NCBI GenBank assembly: GCA_023213395.1 | Contig: CM041465.1 | Location: 222,587,741-222,651,740, forward strand | Source of the DNA: Cycas panzhihuaensis | Lineage: Eukaryota; Cycadophyta | Length of the DNA: 64,000 bases | Direction of reading: 5' to 3' | Shown: positions 21,310-33,420 of the stretch, piece after piece | How positions within the stretch are numbered: position 1 is the first letter of the stretch | How the letters are laid out: each line of letters starts with the position of its first letter | Notes under the pieces: generated by a model | Databases searched by the model: none | Told to the model about the DNA's origin: nothing | What the model saw: the letters and a program-made list of their open reading frames with translations, nothing else | Made by a program: the position numbers and the translations under genes

Positions 21310-21840
21310 GATGGTCTTTGAGCAGAGTGTACACCATCCAATTATCCAAGAATGCTTCTATTATTTTTCTAATTGTTTATCAAAAGATATTCAAAATTAT
21401 TCTTTGAAAAGTGGTTGATGCATTTGTCAACTTAAAAGGCATGACTCTGCATGCATAAGTCCTCCATTTAGTGATAAAATTTGTCTTTGGCTAGTCCTTT
21501 GAAGTAATTCTAACTTGATTATAACCATGAAAGCCACCCATAAAAGAATATGCTCTATGCCTTGCCACTTTCTCTAAGATTTCTTTAGTAAATAGAATGG
21601 GGAATGGGTATTTTTTTGTTGACTAGTTACAACTCTATAGTCTACACATTCATTAAGCCTCCTATTCTTCTTTGGCACCATAACAACTAGACTCACCCAT
21701 TCATTGTTCTCAATTTTAAATATGTAATAAACTTTCAATAGCTTATGCAATTCTACTTTTACCTTTTTCTTGTATTCAGGATTCATGTGATAGGGATGTT
21801 CTTGAACAGGCTTTTCCCCTCTATCAATTCTATCCCATGC
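21310..21840 (-). pseudogene. GY2 reverse transcriptase fragment
   Basis: The frame 21786-21574 reads NPEYKKKVKVELHKLLKVYY, then NEWVSLVVMVPKKNRRLNEC and VDYRVV, the opening of a Gypsy RT domain. Other frames continue with a GGFHGYNQ-like segment, NAPTTFQRII and EAFLDNWMVY. The last is the catalytic YxDD site with the second Asp changed to Asn, which is inactivating. Several frameshifts and stops are present. Confidence 0.65.
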
Positions 21841-22299
21841 TCTCCCAACTTAGGTGGTATATCCTTTAAGTCTTGATAAGACCAGGCGAAGACATCCTTG
21901 TACTAAAAAAAAGGTGTTGTGGCCTATTGTATTGTCTCTGCATCCCAATAATCTCCCATAGAGATTATATAGAGCTACTCTTCTATGCTAATATTTATTT
22001 ACTTGCTACAACTTTAGCTGCTCACTTTGAACCATTTTACCATTTTGGTTCAACATATATACTAGAGTTCAATCAATTGCTTACTCTTCATACTCAACAT
22101 TGGAGTAATCTGATGGAAATTTATGCATGTTTCCTATATTTAAATATTTCTCAATGTCAGATTCTGCAATGTTCATTTGAAAATAGTTTTGATTGACCTC
22201 CATTGTTTTAATTCTAAGACTAGTTAGAATTCTTTGAATTCACTGATCATCACTCTTCTATATGAAAATGTTACAAAAATCTTTGATTAGAAAATCCCA

Positions 22300-22800
22300 A
22301 TCTACCAATTGTATTTGTTTGTAATGGTTATACTATATTTTGCTAAAATCCCTTCAAAAGTTTGTGTCCATCATTGTACCCATTCACTTTTTAGAATTTG
22401 ATTCCCAACCTAATTTACCCATATTTTTCTATATGAAATTTAGGGTTATCTCCATTCAAAAATATTGGTAATTTTATTCTTTGATTATAAAATCTAATAA
22501 AAAAATTATTACTTAATTCATCATGAGATTTAAAATTATTTCCATGAATAGTATACCATGATAAAGCTTGTCCTATGAGGGACAATGAAAACAAGGAATA
22601 ACAAAATTGTCCTTGCCTTTTATTCTTTGTAATTTGGGTACAATATTCTAAATGTTTCTCTACTTGGCCCCACTGGCCCTAGAATTTTTTTCAATTTATA
22701 AGAATTTCCTTAGAAATTTCTAATTTACCTTGAGATTTTTGAATTTCTTCCTTATCCGAAAGATTTAAGGGTGGTTTTTTCTTTGAATTTTCTTCCTTTT
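22300..22800 (-). pseudogene. GY2 gag-like or linker block
   Basis: The minus frame shows SLIGQALSWYTIHGNNFKSH followed by DELSNNFFIRFYNQ, which resembles the middle of a retrotransposon gag domain (A..WY...F..W.EL...F..RF). It lies between protease and RT, an unexpected place for gag. Either pieces of two elements are mixed or the similarity is fortuitous. Confidence 0.35.
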
Positions 22801-23480
22801 CTTAATGCTCTAAAGGATCAACATAGAATTCCAACCTATAGCAGGGAGTAGGTTCTACCTCATCCCACATTTTTTGAAGCCAGTTTATTATATACAATAA
22901 TGATACACTACTTGATAATGTTAGTTGCATCTCATATGCTATATCTAAATAGGGACTTATCATGGGTTTTATTCCCACAGTTATCAATGATGCTCATTCT
23001 TTATCATTGATTTTTTCAATATGGGATCCATCTAAGCATAGTGGTAGAGTTACAGCTCCATTGCCTACTTTGAGTGTGAAGCTAAATTGTCCCCAACCTT
23101 GGATGGACTTGGTTGCCAAAATCCATAGTCTTCCTAATAATGCTGGATATATTTTTCTTTCACTCTATATCTAGACTATTGTAAAGTCCATCAAGATCGT
23201 GATTCTTTCTATAATGATTAGAACATTCATCAGTGTTCCTATTGATCTAGCCTAGAGTTGTTTAGCCAATATGATTGAATAATCTAGGGCAACAACTTTC
23301 AACCATCCCAGATCTATTCAAGAAGATTTAGGAAGTACAATGACTCTTAATCTACCATCTATAATTGTTTTATATAATGTTATTCTAAAGATAACCATTA
23401 GAAATCTAAGATCTACTCCCTTATCTTTAATTACTCTCATCACAGGCTTTTCAATATGGTCTAAAATTATTTACTAAAAG
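22801..23480 (-). pseudogene. GY2 aspartic protease region
   Basis: Minus frames give LYKTIIDGRLRVIVLPKSS, resembling the IIDGGAGVNVLP-type active-site loop with the second Gly lost, and then IYPALLGRLWILATKSIQGW, the LGRPW motif near the end of Gypsy proteases. Downstream, KPMISPYLDIAYEMQL has no clear match. Confidence 0.5.
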
Positions 23481-24279
23481 TAATTAGCTTCCCACCACTT
23501 AAATACTATAGAAATGGGAATTAAGACTCCTAATTCTATTAATAAATCCTTAACAACATGAAGTCTTTTCCATGGATTCATACATTCTTTACCTAAAGAA
23601 GGAACTTTAAGGGCTATCCTTCTTTTATATGTTTGTCCTTTAAATCATTGTTCTTGTCAAAGCTCTTCTTGTTAGATTGCACCCATTACATCCTAAAGGA
23701 TTTTTATAGCTTCTTAAAGTCTCTTTTTTTTCTATTGTTAGACCTAAAAAGGTATTTTGAGCAGGTGTTGTGGTTATCTTGTCATTCCATGTTTGTAATT
23801 ATACTGGCACCTCTTTGTCTAGAATAATTGAGACTAGATTAGTATTTTGAAGATTATTTTTCAAACAATTTACCTATTCATGATCTGTTGGTCTACATTC
23901 TTCATAAATAAAGTCACCACCTTTTTTCTCTAACATATAGTTTGATCTAAAGTGCCCCCATCATTAACACAAGGAACAACAAGCAAATTTTATTTTGCCT
24001 TTGTATTATTTTCTCGATCTTTTTATTTTAAAAAAATATATATTATAAATTTCATTATTTGGTCAAGAGAAGCATTTCTATGTATTATGGTTAACTTTCC
24101 TATAGTACTTAAACCATTTTATCAACCCATTATATTCATATTTTCAAATGACATTATTGATTATAAGGTAGGTGGTACCAAATATTATCTCGAGATTTCT
24201 CTAAGCATAATTAGGCCAATTCTACACATAATTTCTCTACATCTTGATTATATTATATGCTTACAGGTATTGATATGAA
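23481..24279. other. Degraded GY2 interior, nothing recognisable
   Basis: AT-rich with short frames only. By position it should link gag and protease of GY2 on the minus strand, but no domain is visible. Confidence 0.3.
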
Positions 24280-25041
24280 TGGTTGTTGCTTTAATGCCTC
24301 TACCTATTTTTTCAATGCTTCAATTTTTAGATCCATTTCCATATGAGATATCAGTATATTATGTTGATTGTTATCAGCCAAGATTGTATTCTTGCTTATA
24401 GCATTTGAGAGAAAACTGGTCCTATTTACAAAGCTTGTTATATTGCCAACTAGGAGTGCATTATCTTCATTTAATTTTTGAACTTTAAAGCTAGTTCTTA
24501 TACCTTCTGATAGTTATTTATCAGATGTAGTATGACTTTATCTCTTAGTTGTAGAATTAGTCTTTACACCAAATATTTTATATCTAGCATAGGATTAATC
24601 ACTATAGTTGGTTGTATTTTATTTATTATAACCTACATTTATCCATTAAAGTTATTCATTGATTCTCTAAGATATTACTTTATTTATTCCAAGGCTTGGA
24701 ACATAGCTATTAGGTTTCTTAGCTTTTGAAAGTGATCCAAAAACTGTTCTTGCAATCGATCCCATAATAAATTTTGTGCCATTACTTATTAGAACCAAAT
24801 GATCACTGTTCCTTATAATGTAGAAAAAAATTGAGCTTTAATATCATCAAGTTTTACAACTCTTTTGGTTTACAACATATTTTTTAATAGCACTAAATAA
24901 TCTAATAGATCTATGGATCCATTGAATTATAAACTTGAAAAAGCAAAATTATTTTGCATAATAATATAAGGTCCTACAAATCATGTTCTACTTTCTTAAC
25001 TTGCTCTACCTAGTGGTTGATTTCCACCTCTACTTGTATTA
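24280..25041 (-). pseudogene. GY2 gag N-terminal remnants
   Basis: Minus frames include IEALKKxVEALKQQPF (a short coiled coil) and SFVNRTSFLSNAISKNTIL. Just before the CO-A site is a basic segment NTSRGGNQPLGRAS that continues, beyond CO-A at 30,381, into a Gly/Ser-rich stretch (RGNLGGGGSSSN). The continuity across CO-A supports one interrupted gag. Many TAG stops. Confidence 0.45.
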
Positions 25042-25697
25042 TGTTAAATAATGTGATAACAATGTTTTGGAGGCAAAAATTTTGACAAGTTGGCAACATG
25101 GCTTCTCCTCCCAATTTTCATGGTGGGATCCAAGGGGGGTAGGAGCCCCCCTTGGCTGGGGGGTGCAGAGAGATCTAGAACCCTCATCTCCTCATCAAAA
25201 AGAGGGGTTTTAGGGGTAGTAGCCCCCAACCAAAAAAGCTATCATTATAAAACATACTAAATTATAAAGAGAATTAGAGTCATTCATTTAAAATATCCCA
25301 AATTTGATCATCTGATTTGTGCCTGTATGACTCTCTTATAAAGTCTGATTTAGGGTATATTTTCATTATGTTGATCGTATTCTATGTATTATATTAAGAC
25401 AAGACACCTAGTTGTTGTTGTTATGAGTATTCTACTATAGATTATATATATTTCTTCATTATTAGATTAAAAAGATCAGTACCTTTCCTGTGTAGATGTT
25501 TTCCTAGCACACTGCTAGGGTTTTATCATATTATATCTAGTATATATATGATGCTTTGGTTTTTTGATTTATTTATTATATTATATCAAGTTTAAGAACT
25601 TGTATGTTAAATTTTAGTTTCAATTTTTGTAACTAGCTACAAAATAGTTTAGATCTTGGTGGCAATTTCTGGTTATTGGAACCTAGTTTTCTCAACA
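25042..25697 (+). repeat. CO-A 5' LTR
   Basis: The LTR is 656 bp, from TGTTAAATAATGTGATAAC to TTTCTCAACA. It is shared with 29711-30375, 56389-57025 and (truncated) 61094-61322. It contains C- and G-rich runs near 25125-25165 that look like a snapback region. Confidence 0.9.
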
Positions 25698-25699
25698 AG

Positions 25700-25712
25700 T
25701 GGTATCAGAGCC
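25700..25712 (+). other. CO-A primer-binding site
   Basis: TGGTATCAGAGCC, initiator Met-tRNA type, 2 bp after the LTR end. Confidence 0.9.
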
Positions 25713-25781
25713 ACTTTTATTTTTGCAACGAGTTTGTGAAAGTTTTGGTATTGGTCTTTTTCATACCAAATAGTGAAATTG

Positions 25782-28700
25782 ATGAATGCAAAGTTCAAGG
25801 TGGAGAAATTTAATGGTAATAACCACCTCGAGTTATAGAAGTTGAAAGCATATAATGTTCTATTATAACAGGGATTATATAGAACTCTGGAAGGTAACAA
25901 ATAGGATGATCTGGATAAAAGGGCTCTTAACATAATACGATTATGCTTGGTAGATGAAGTTTTATTTAACATCACAAGGTAGAAGATAATAGTAGGATTA
26001 TGGACCCAGTTAGAAGGCTTGTAAATAACCAAATTAGTGATGAATCAAATCTACTTAAAGAGGCAGTTGTACTCATTATAGTTAAAGGAAGGTATAAAAA
26101 TTCTTGATCATTTAAATATTTTTAATACTCTTAATTATTAGTTGGCTAGTATTGATATCATAATTGAGGATGAGGATAAGGTTGTTACCTTATTATGTTC
26201 ATTACTAGAATCTTAGGATAATATTGTCACCTTAATTAGTTTTAGAACTACAGATGAATTAGACTATGATTATTTTGTGAGTGCTTTGTTGACAGAAGAG
26301 TTGAGGAGGAAGTCTAATCTTAAAGCCTCCACACCATAAGCTATGAAAGCAAAGGTTAGAATGACTGAGAGAGGACAAAGCTCTAAGGACATATTTAGGT
26401 CAAAGTTAAAAGGCCAAAAGAGTAAGCTTAGATGTTGGCACTACAATAAGATAAGTCACCTTAAGAAGGATTACTACAAAAGGAAGGAGTTTTAGAAAAA
26501 GGAAGATTCTGCCAAGGAGGCTAATCAGGTAGAGTCGAATTAAGGTATGCATGATAATGTCTTAGTTTTTTGTAATGTTTCCCATTATCATCATGATTAG
26601 TTATTGGATTTGGGTGCTTCACACCACATGTTTCCATGCAAGAGTTGGTTTTTATTGTACCAACCTCTTAATGGTGGTGATGTGCTTATAGGAAATAAAG
26701 TTTCCTATAAGACAATGGGCATTGGTAGCATCAAATTTAAAATATTTGATGGTATAATAAAAATATTAACTAAAGTTAGACATGTACCTAATCTAAAAAG
26801 GAATCTGTTTTTCTTAGGTGAACTAGATTCTGGTAGTTATAAGTACACAAGTCATGAAGGAGTCTTAAAGGTGTCAAAGGGTGCCTTGGTTATTATGAAA
26901 GCCTTAAATAAAGGAAACCTTTACATTTTGGTGGGAAGTACAGATGTCAACCATGCAACTATAGCATCAAAGACTACAGAAGATCCAACTCAATTATAGC
27001 ATTAGAGACTTGGGCACATGAGTGAGAGAGGACTTAAGGTGCTGATGAACTGTAAGTTACTTCCTAACTTACAACTTTTAGATTTGACTTTTTGTAAACA
27101 TTGTATTTTTTGAAAGTAGTGTAGACTTAGGTTTAAAGTAGGAAGTCACACTAGTAAAGGTGTTTTGGATTATGTACATTCAGATGTATGGGGATCAACC
27201 CCTACAATATCTTATAGAGGATCATTGTACTTTCTCACATTTAAATGATTATTACATAATGGTATGGGTCTATTTTTTGAAATGGAAATCTAAAGTTTTT
27301 AGTATGTTTATTCAATTCAAGGCTCTGGTTGAGAAGAGCATTGTTAGGTCAATCAAATGTTTAAGAACTAACAATAGAGATAAGTTCAACTCTTTGGAGT
27401 TTAAGAACTATTACAGAGAAGTTAGGATTGAAAGACATAACACCAATAACTATATTCTGTAATAGAATAGCATAGCTAAGTACATGAATAGGATACTCTT
27501 AGAAAGAGTGAGAAGTATAATGAGTAATATAGGAGTGGAGCAGGGCTTATATGCAAAAACTATTCAAATAGCTTGTTATTTAGTAAACAGGTCACTATCA
27601 CTTACAATAGACTGTAAGATTCCTAAAGAGATATAGACTAGAGATCCATGTGACTATTTAAATTTGAAAGTTTTTGGTTATGATAATTATGCCTTGACTA
27701 ATAAAAGTCTACATTCAAAATTAGACCCAATTCTAAGAGATGTATCTTTATTGGTTATGGTGATAGACATGGTGTGAAGGGATACAGGTTGTAGGATCCT
27801 ACTACCTATAAAATTACTATTAACAGAGATGTTGTGCTAGATGAATCTTCTTTTCTAAAATCAAACAATATAGAAGTTAAAGTAAAATAGGAGTAAAAAG
27901 CTAAACATTAATAGGTTAAGCTTGAGACCCAACCATCTTTAGAAATGGAAAAGTAGGAAGAGCTTTTTGAAGATGAATCAACAGTAGATTTATAGGAGTA
28001 TATGGACACTCCTCAACTAATTGTTAGAAGTTATAAATGAGTCATTCATCTACCTAATAGGTACAACCCTTCTATTTCTATTTCTTTGGTTTCTAATAAT
28101 GGTGAGCCTAAATGCTATCAAGAAGTAGTAGATGATATCCATAGTGAGAAGTAGAAGAGGGATATACAAGAAAAGATAGATATTTAAAAAATAATAATTC
28201 TTGGGACTTGGTAGAACTTCCATATATTAGGAAGATTATTAGTTGTAGATGGGTTTTTAAGAAGAAAATAAATATTGATTGAAAGGTTGACAAATACAAG
28301 GTAAGACTGGTGGCTAAATGCTTTGCATAGAAAGTAAGTATTAATTTTCATGAGATCTTTTCATTAGTTGTTAAACTTGTTTCAATTCAGGTTCTATTAA
28401 CTTTGGTAGCTTCTCTTGATTTAGAGTTGGAGTAGTTAGATGTAAAAATAACTTTTTTGCATGGAGATTTAGATGAGGAGATCTATATAGATCAATTAGA
28501 AGGGTTTGTATAGGATGACAGGGAAAGACGTATTTGTAGGCTCAGGAAGTCATTATATAGCCTAAAGCAATTATCTAAACAATGGTACAAGAAGTTTGAT
28601 ATCTTTATAGAGAGCTAAATTTTTAAAAGAAGTGAGAATGATCATTATGTTTACTTTATATTCTTAAACAATGATTTATTCATTATCTTGGTATTATATA

Positions 28701-29690
28701 TTAATGACATGCTAGTTGTAAGCAAGAATATGGCAGAAATCAATAAGTTAAAAGCTCAATTAGCTAGGACTTTTGATATGAAGGATCTAGGAGCTACAAA
28801 ACAAATCTTAGGCTTGGAGATACATAGAAATAGGAAAAATAGTAAGTTATGGTTATCACAATAGAAATATGTAAAGAAGGTGCTAACTATATTTGGTATA
28901 GCAAATGTGAAACTAGTTAGTATCCCTTTGGCTTCCCATTATAAGCTTTCTTCAAGTACAAGTCCTACTAGTGAAGAAGAAAAGGATTATATATCTCGTG
29001 TACCTTATGCTAATGTAGTAGGAAGTTTGATATATACCATGATATATACAAGACCTAACATTTCACATGCAGTTGATGTAGTTAACAGGTTATGGAAAAT
29101 CCAAGAAAGGAATATTGGGCATCAGTGAAATGGGTGCTTCAATATTTAAGGGGCACAAGTGACTATTGCATCACCTTTGGTGGTATAGGTAATCAAGTTT
29201 CTAGATATGTTAATTCATATTTTGTAGGAGATTTAGATAAGAGAAGGTATACTTCAGGTTATATATTTACTCTTACAAATGGTCTAGTTAGTTGGATATA
29301 AAAATTGTAGAGTATAATTATGTTATAAACTACAGAAGTAGAATATGTTGTTGTAGCATATGCTTATAAGGAAGCAGTCTAGTTACAAGGTCTATTTGTT
29401 GAGCTTGGAAGGAAATAGAAAAAGGTAAAGGCATTTGGTGACAGTCAAAGTGTTATTTACTTAGCAAAGAATCCAGTTTATCATAGTAGGATAAATCATA
29501 TTACTCTTAAGTACCATTTTATTAGTCAAGGTTGTGGAAGCAGATGGAGTGGTACTTGAAAAGATTAACATAAAATAGAATAGTATTGATATATTCATAA
29601 AACTAGTACTATTGGAGAAGTTCAAATGGTACTTGATTTCTCTTTCTTTGCAGAAAAGGTGATGAATGGTCTAAGAAAGGCATTAGGTAA
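25782..29690 (+). pseudogene. CO-A gag-pol relic
   Basis: Starts ATGAATGCAAAGTTCAAGG (NAKFKVEKFNGNN), typical of Copia gag. A zinc-knuckle relic (CWHYNKISHLKKDY) lies near 26,430. Protease reads LDLGASHHM (26,604), where the usual D-S-G has Ser changed to Leu. The integrase zinc region (RLGHMSERGLKVL; CKHC) starts near 27,005, and the core relic is near 27,160-27,460. RT relics span 28,180-28,860, with the catalytic YxDD reading YIND near 28,695. RNase H relics run 29,100-29,560. More than 30 stops, mostly TAG, plus frameshifts. Both protease and RT catalytic sites are damaged. Confidence 0.8.
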
Positions 29691-29710
29691 ATTATTGTCA
29701 AGGTAAAAAT

Positions 29711-30375
29711 TATTAGATAATATGATAACAATATTTTAGAGGCAAAAATTTTGACAGGTTGGCAGTGCTGTTTCTCCTCCAAACTTTTGTGGGGGAATCC
29801 AAGGGGGGTAGGAGCCCCTTTTGGTCAGTGGATGTGGGGGGTGCCAGAACCCCTCCTCCCCCCTATAAATAGGTATTCAGGGGTGATAGCCCCTAACCCA
29901 AAAAGCTAGCGATATAAAACATATTAAATTGTATAGAGAATCAGGGTTGTTCATGAAAAATACCCTAGATTTGATGGTTAAGATTTGTGCCTTATATAAC
30001 TCTCTCATATAACTCGATTTAGGGTGTTTTCTTATTATGTTGATGGTATTCGATATATTAGATGTACTGTAATGAGTAGAGGCATCTAGTTGTTGTTGTT
30101 GTGAGCATTTTGCTACAGATTTTATATATTTCTCCATTCTTAGATAATAAAGATCGATACTTTTCTTGTGTGGATGTTTCCCTAGCACACTGCTATGGTT
30201 TTACCATCTTATATTTAGTGTATATATGATGCTTTAGCTTTCTAATTTATTTATTGTATTATCTCTAGTTTAAGAACTTGTATGATAAATTTTAGTTTCA
30301 ATTGTTGTAACTAGTTGCAAAATAGTTTAGATCTTAGTGGCAGTTTTTAGTTATTGGGACCTAGTTTTCTCAACA
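29711..30375 (+). repeat. CO-A 3' LTR
   Basis: Begins TATTAGATAATATGATAAC (terminal TG changed to TA) and ends TTTCTCAACA. It is followed by the target duplication TATTA, and GY2 sequence resumes at 30,381. Confidence 0.88.
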
Positions 30376-30380
30376 TATTA

Positions 30381-30560
30381 ATGAAAAGTGATTAATTTGA
30401 TGATGAACCTCCACCACCTAGGTTCCCTCTTAGTGGTGAACTACCACCTACTATGGTTCCAACTAGACTTGACATTAATGACTTAAAAAGAGGATTTAAA
30501 ATATGACTCAGAGGATCTCTTACTTCAAGCCAATGATGATGCTAATCCCTATTTGTTACA
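30381..30560 (-). pseudogene. GY2 gag continuation beyond CO-A
   Basis: The minus frame reads a DPLSHILNPLFKSLMSSLVG-like helix and then a Gly/Ser-rich stretch. It continues the basic segment at 25,041 once CO-A and one TATTA copy are removed. No further domain is seen. Confidence 0.4.
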
Positions 30561-32404
30561 CTATATAATTCTAATTCAATCAAATTGCCTTTACTTGCTT
30601 GTAATGTTGTTTCTTGTCAAGGTTCCTCTTTGGCCAATAAATCTTCATTAGCTATTTTGTTTTGTAATACTTCTTCTTTAATGAGGTCCTCTTCCAATGT
30701 ATACCCTTAATCTCTTATAGTTTATGTCATTTTTTTCTTTAACAGATGTCCCAGTCATCTTAGCATTCACCTCATTCTTAATTTTACCTTCTATATTCAA
30801 CTTTATTCTTCCTATCGAGTTAGCAAGTGGTCACGTCGCCACTTACTTCTTTGACGTGATTACAAATCTTGGCTTACGTACTTCCACTTAGAGTTTATCT
30901 TTTTTTCAATACTTTCCATGTTTACAATATGATTTTACTTCAGTAATGGATGGCATAGAAGATGTCCTAGATTTCTTACTCAGCCTTGCCTATTATGGTT
31001 TCTTATTTAGCCTTCTTTCTGGATTCATTTAGGCAATGTAACTAATATGTATTTCACTCTATCAATACATACAAACCACCATAATAACTAGATAAAGCAA
31101 GTACAAAATCACCAAATATGATGCAAAACATAATGTTATTAGAATAAGGAATTGTATTTGGTCATCTCACAACTAGACGTAGGCCCAAACAGTACATAAG
31201 AATTACAATTACAACATCAAGCCTGTTATAGTAAGAAGAATCATGCATATACACACCTTTCTATATCTCAATTCCTAGGTTGACTTTACTTTTATATATG
31301 AAAAACTAATGGTTTTACCATTGTTGCTTATACAAAAAATGGTATAATAAAAATATTAAAATGGTTGATTTGTATTCACTTATGCTAGGTACAATCCAGT
31401 TGTAACAGCAACTTCAACTATGAGTTGGTCGTAATCCCTACTCTAACTATGATCTGATTGTAACTGTGGCTCCAACTGTGATCTAGTCATAATTGCTACT
31501 CCAATGGTAATATGATCATAATTACAGCTCCAACTACGATCTAGTTGTAACTGTAGCTCCAACTATGGCCTAATTATAACTGTAATTCCAACTGCAACTT
31601 GGTCAAAATTATGACTTCAACTACCATCTGGTCTCAATCATAAGAATATTACAACCTCATCATAATTATAATTTCAACCAAACTATATATGCATTTTCAC
31701 CTGCATATACTACTACAAGGAACACTATGCCCATATGTAATAAAAGATACTTATATATGTATGATCACCAATGGGTAGATAGTGATGTACAATAAATTAT
31801 CTTTTAATAAAGATTTTTTGGTTCTTTTATCACATCAATTTATTTTATATATTCTTCTAAAATAAATTGATATGTTCATTTTTTATTAATTACTTTTTCT
31901 AAAATAATTAAGTAAAGTATATAAAATAAGTCAAATAAGGCATGTTAATGGCTCTCACCTAGTTCATTACTTAATGAGTACCTCCACTTGATGACTAGTT
32001 GTCGTCGATGTATATATGTGCTTTACTGATCTTCTAATTGTAAGACAATATTACAAAGGAGAATACTATCAAATAAATATTAACTATTAGCATAAAGTCT
32101 GATATAAAACCTATAAGAGAATGAATCAAAGTTACCTCAAGACAGGGATAAGGCATGTATGAGTCTTTAGCGTAATCACTTAACAAGTCATCTAAGGTGA
32201 TAAATCAAGTAAGAAGAAAATATGAAAGAAAATAAAATAATGTGAGAGAGAGAAGTAATCAAACCAAATAAATGAAATAACATAAGAAAGTTAAAAATAA
32301 AACTACCATTAGAAGATGATGTTGATTCCACAACAATGATGACCAAATGATGAAGAGTATGTTCCTTAAACATAAACAAGTAAGGAATGAAGATGATGCA
32401 AGTT
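30561..32404. other. AT-rich spacer with a minisatellite
   Basis: No supportable gene. 30,561-30,760 may be GY2 leader. The only structured part is the 29-bp repeat at 31,399-31,630. Confidence 0.35.
31399..31630. repeat. 29-bp minisatellite, about 8 units
   Basis: Units resemble GTTGTAACTGTAGCTCCAAC followed by TATGxxCTA and repeat every 29 bp with about 20-40% drift between units. A further decayed unit follows to about 31,660. The period is not a multiple of three and no frame stays open, so it is not a protein repeat. Confidence 0.75.
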
Positions 32405-32685
32405 TGTGAGAGGTATTTTGTAATTATCCATAAACCATTATTAGATTAGAAGTTGATTTTTATTAAAATGAAGGTCAATATTTTTAATATTATTATGAAA
32501 TTAGATTTTAAAGGAGGATTATTTTGACACTTATAAATAAAAGGAGACCTACCTCATTATGTATGCTTATTTTCTATCTTGAGTTTTCTAATACTTTAAT
32601 GCCTAAAAAATTGGCTTTCCTATTTTATCTTGTATCGACTTATCATATTTAGCTTTCTTATTATTTTGGGTTTTGGTCCACTACA
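32405..32685 (+). repeat. Dispersed repeat R1, copy a
   Basis: Shares collinear sequence with 54,067-54,385: a TTTTTAATATTATTATxAA block, an AAAGGAGG block, a TATAAATA box before a CCTACCTCATTATGTATG block, and TTATTTTGGGTTT near the end. The TATA-like box and TG...CA ends suggest an LTR of a small or non-autonomous element, but no target duplication flanks it. Confidence 0.55.
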
Positions 32686-33053
32686 ACTAGGTTTAGAGAT
32701 TTATTTTTGGCCTATTAAAAATCTACTTTTTCTAGAGTGTAAACAGGTGAATTTAGATGAAGTAACTGTAGATTTAAGATAACTTAATCTATTTTATAAA
32801 TTTTTTATAGTTATACCACAAGTTTTGAAGTAAAATAGTGAAATTTATAGGGAATTTAATTTTGACCTATTATTTGTCATTATCTTTAGGGCCTAAAATC
32901 TACTACTATAACTTTAAACAACTATAATTTTGGTTACAGGTGTCTAATTGACCTCAAATATTTTTTTAATTTATGTGTATCAAAGTCTACTTTCTATTGG
33001 ATGTTGTTTTAGCACAATTAAATATTGAAATAAAATGTTATCAACATTTTAGC

Positions 33054-33406
33054 TGTTAGAATGGCAGTTGTTTATTAATCCACTAAGTTAATATTAATGT
33101 GGTTTAACTAAGATAATTAAGTAAAAAGGTATGACTTATTCGAAGGGTCATAACCCTAATTGGGTGACACCTATTAGAAGAGTATAAAAGCCTTAAGGCC
33201 TTGTGTATTTAATGTATTAAATCATTATGAAATAATAAATGTGATCCAGAAGGATCTTTTATGGTGGGTTTTTTCCCGAAAGGGTTTTCCCACATAAATC
33301 ATGTGTACTATATATCTATTGTCTACGTGTACTGTTATTTGTTTATTGTGTATGGTTAAAGATTTTGTAGATGGGAATATTTATATATGATTTAATTTTC
33401 CTAAAT
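33054..33406 (+). repeat. CO-B 5' LTR
   Basis: Starts TGTTAGAATGGCAGTTG and contains AGTATAAAAGCCTTAAGG (TATA box near 33,182) and the paired motif CCCGAAAGGG near 33,276. The right end, near CTAAATA, is approximate within 2 bp. Confidence 0.85.
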
Positions 33407-33407
33407 A

Positions 33408-33420
33408 TGGTATTAGAGCC
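33408..33420 (+). other. CO-B primer-binding site, one C/T change
   Basis: TGGTATTAGAGCC differs from the initiator Met-tRNA site TGGTATCAGAGCC only by C to T. Confidence 0.8.

Larger units (their letters stand above)
25042..30375 (+). mobile_element. CO-A: full-length, decayed Copia retrotransposon
   Basis: 5' LTR 25042-25697, primer site 25700-25712, gag-pol relic to about 29,690 and 3' LTR 29711-30375. The flanking 5-mers TATTA (25037-25041 and 30376-30380) match perfectly. The domain order is gag, protease, integrase, RT, RNase H, which defines Copia. LTR copies differ at about 9 of the last 105 positions, so it is older than GY1 and CO-C. It belongs to the same family as CO-D. Confidence 0.9.
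21200..30760 (-). mobile_element. GY2: decayed Gypsy element split by CO-A
   Basis: Minus-strand relics include a gag N-terminal segment (30,560-30,381 continuing at 25,041 beyond CO-A, then to about 24,280), protease (about 23.5-22.8 kb), a gag-like or linker block (22.8-22.3 kb) and RT (21.84-21.31 kb). No LTRs, RNase H or integrase are recognisable, so both limits are estimates. Stops are dense. CO-A interrupts it at a TATTA target site. Confidence 0.6.

Noticed and set aside
31399-31630. Regular repeat considered as a CRISPR array
   Set aside because: Units abut with no spacers, drift along their whole length, and the context is plant transposon DNA.
32188-32379. Minus-strand frame with hydrophobic residues
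   Set aside because: Low-complexity AT-rich translation without motif support.
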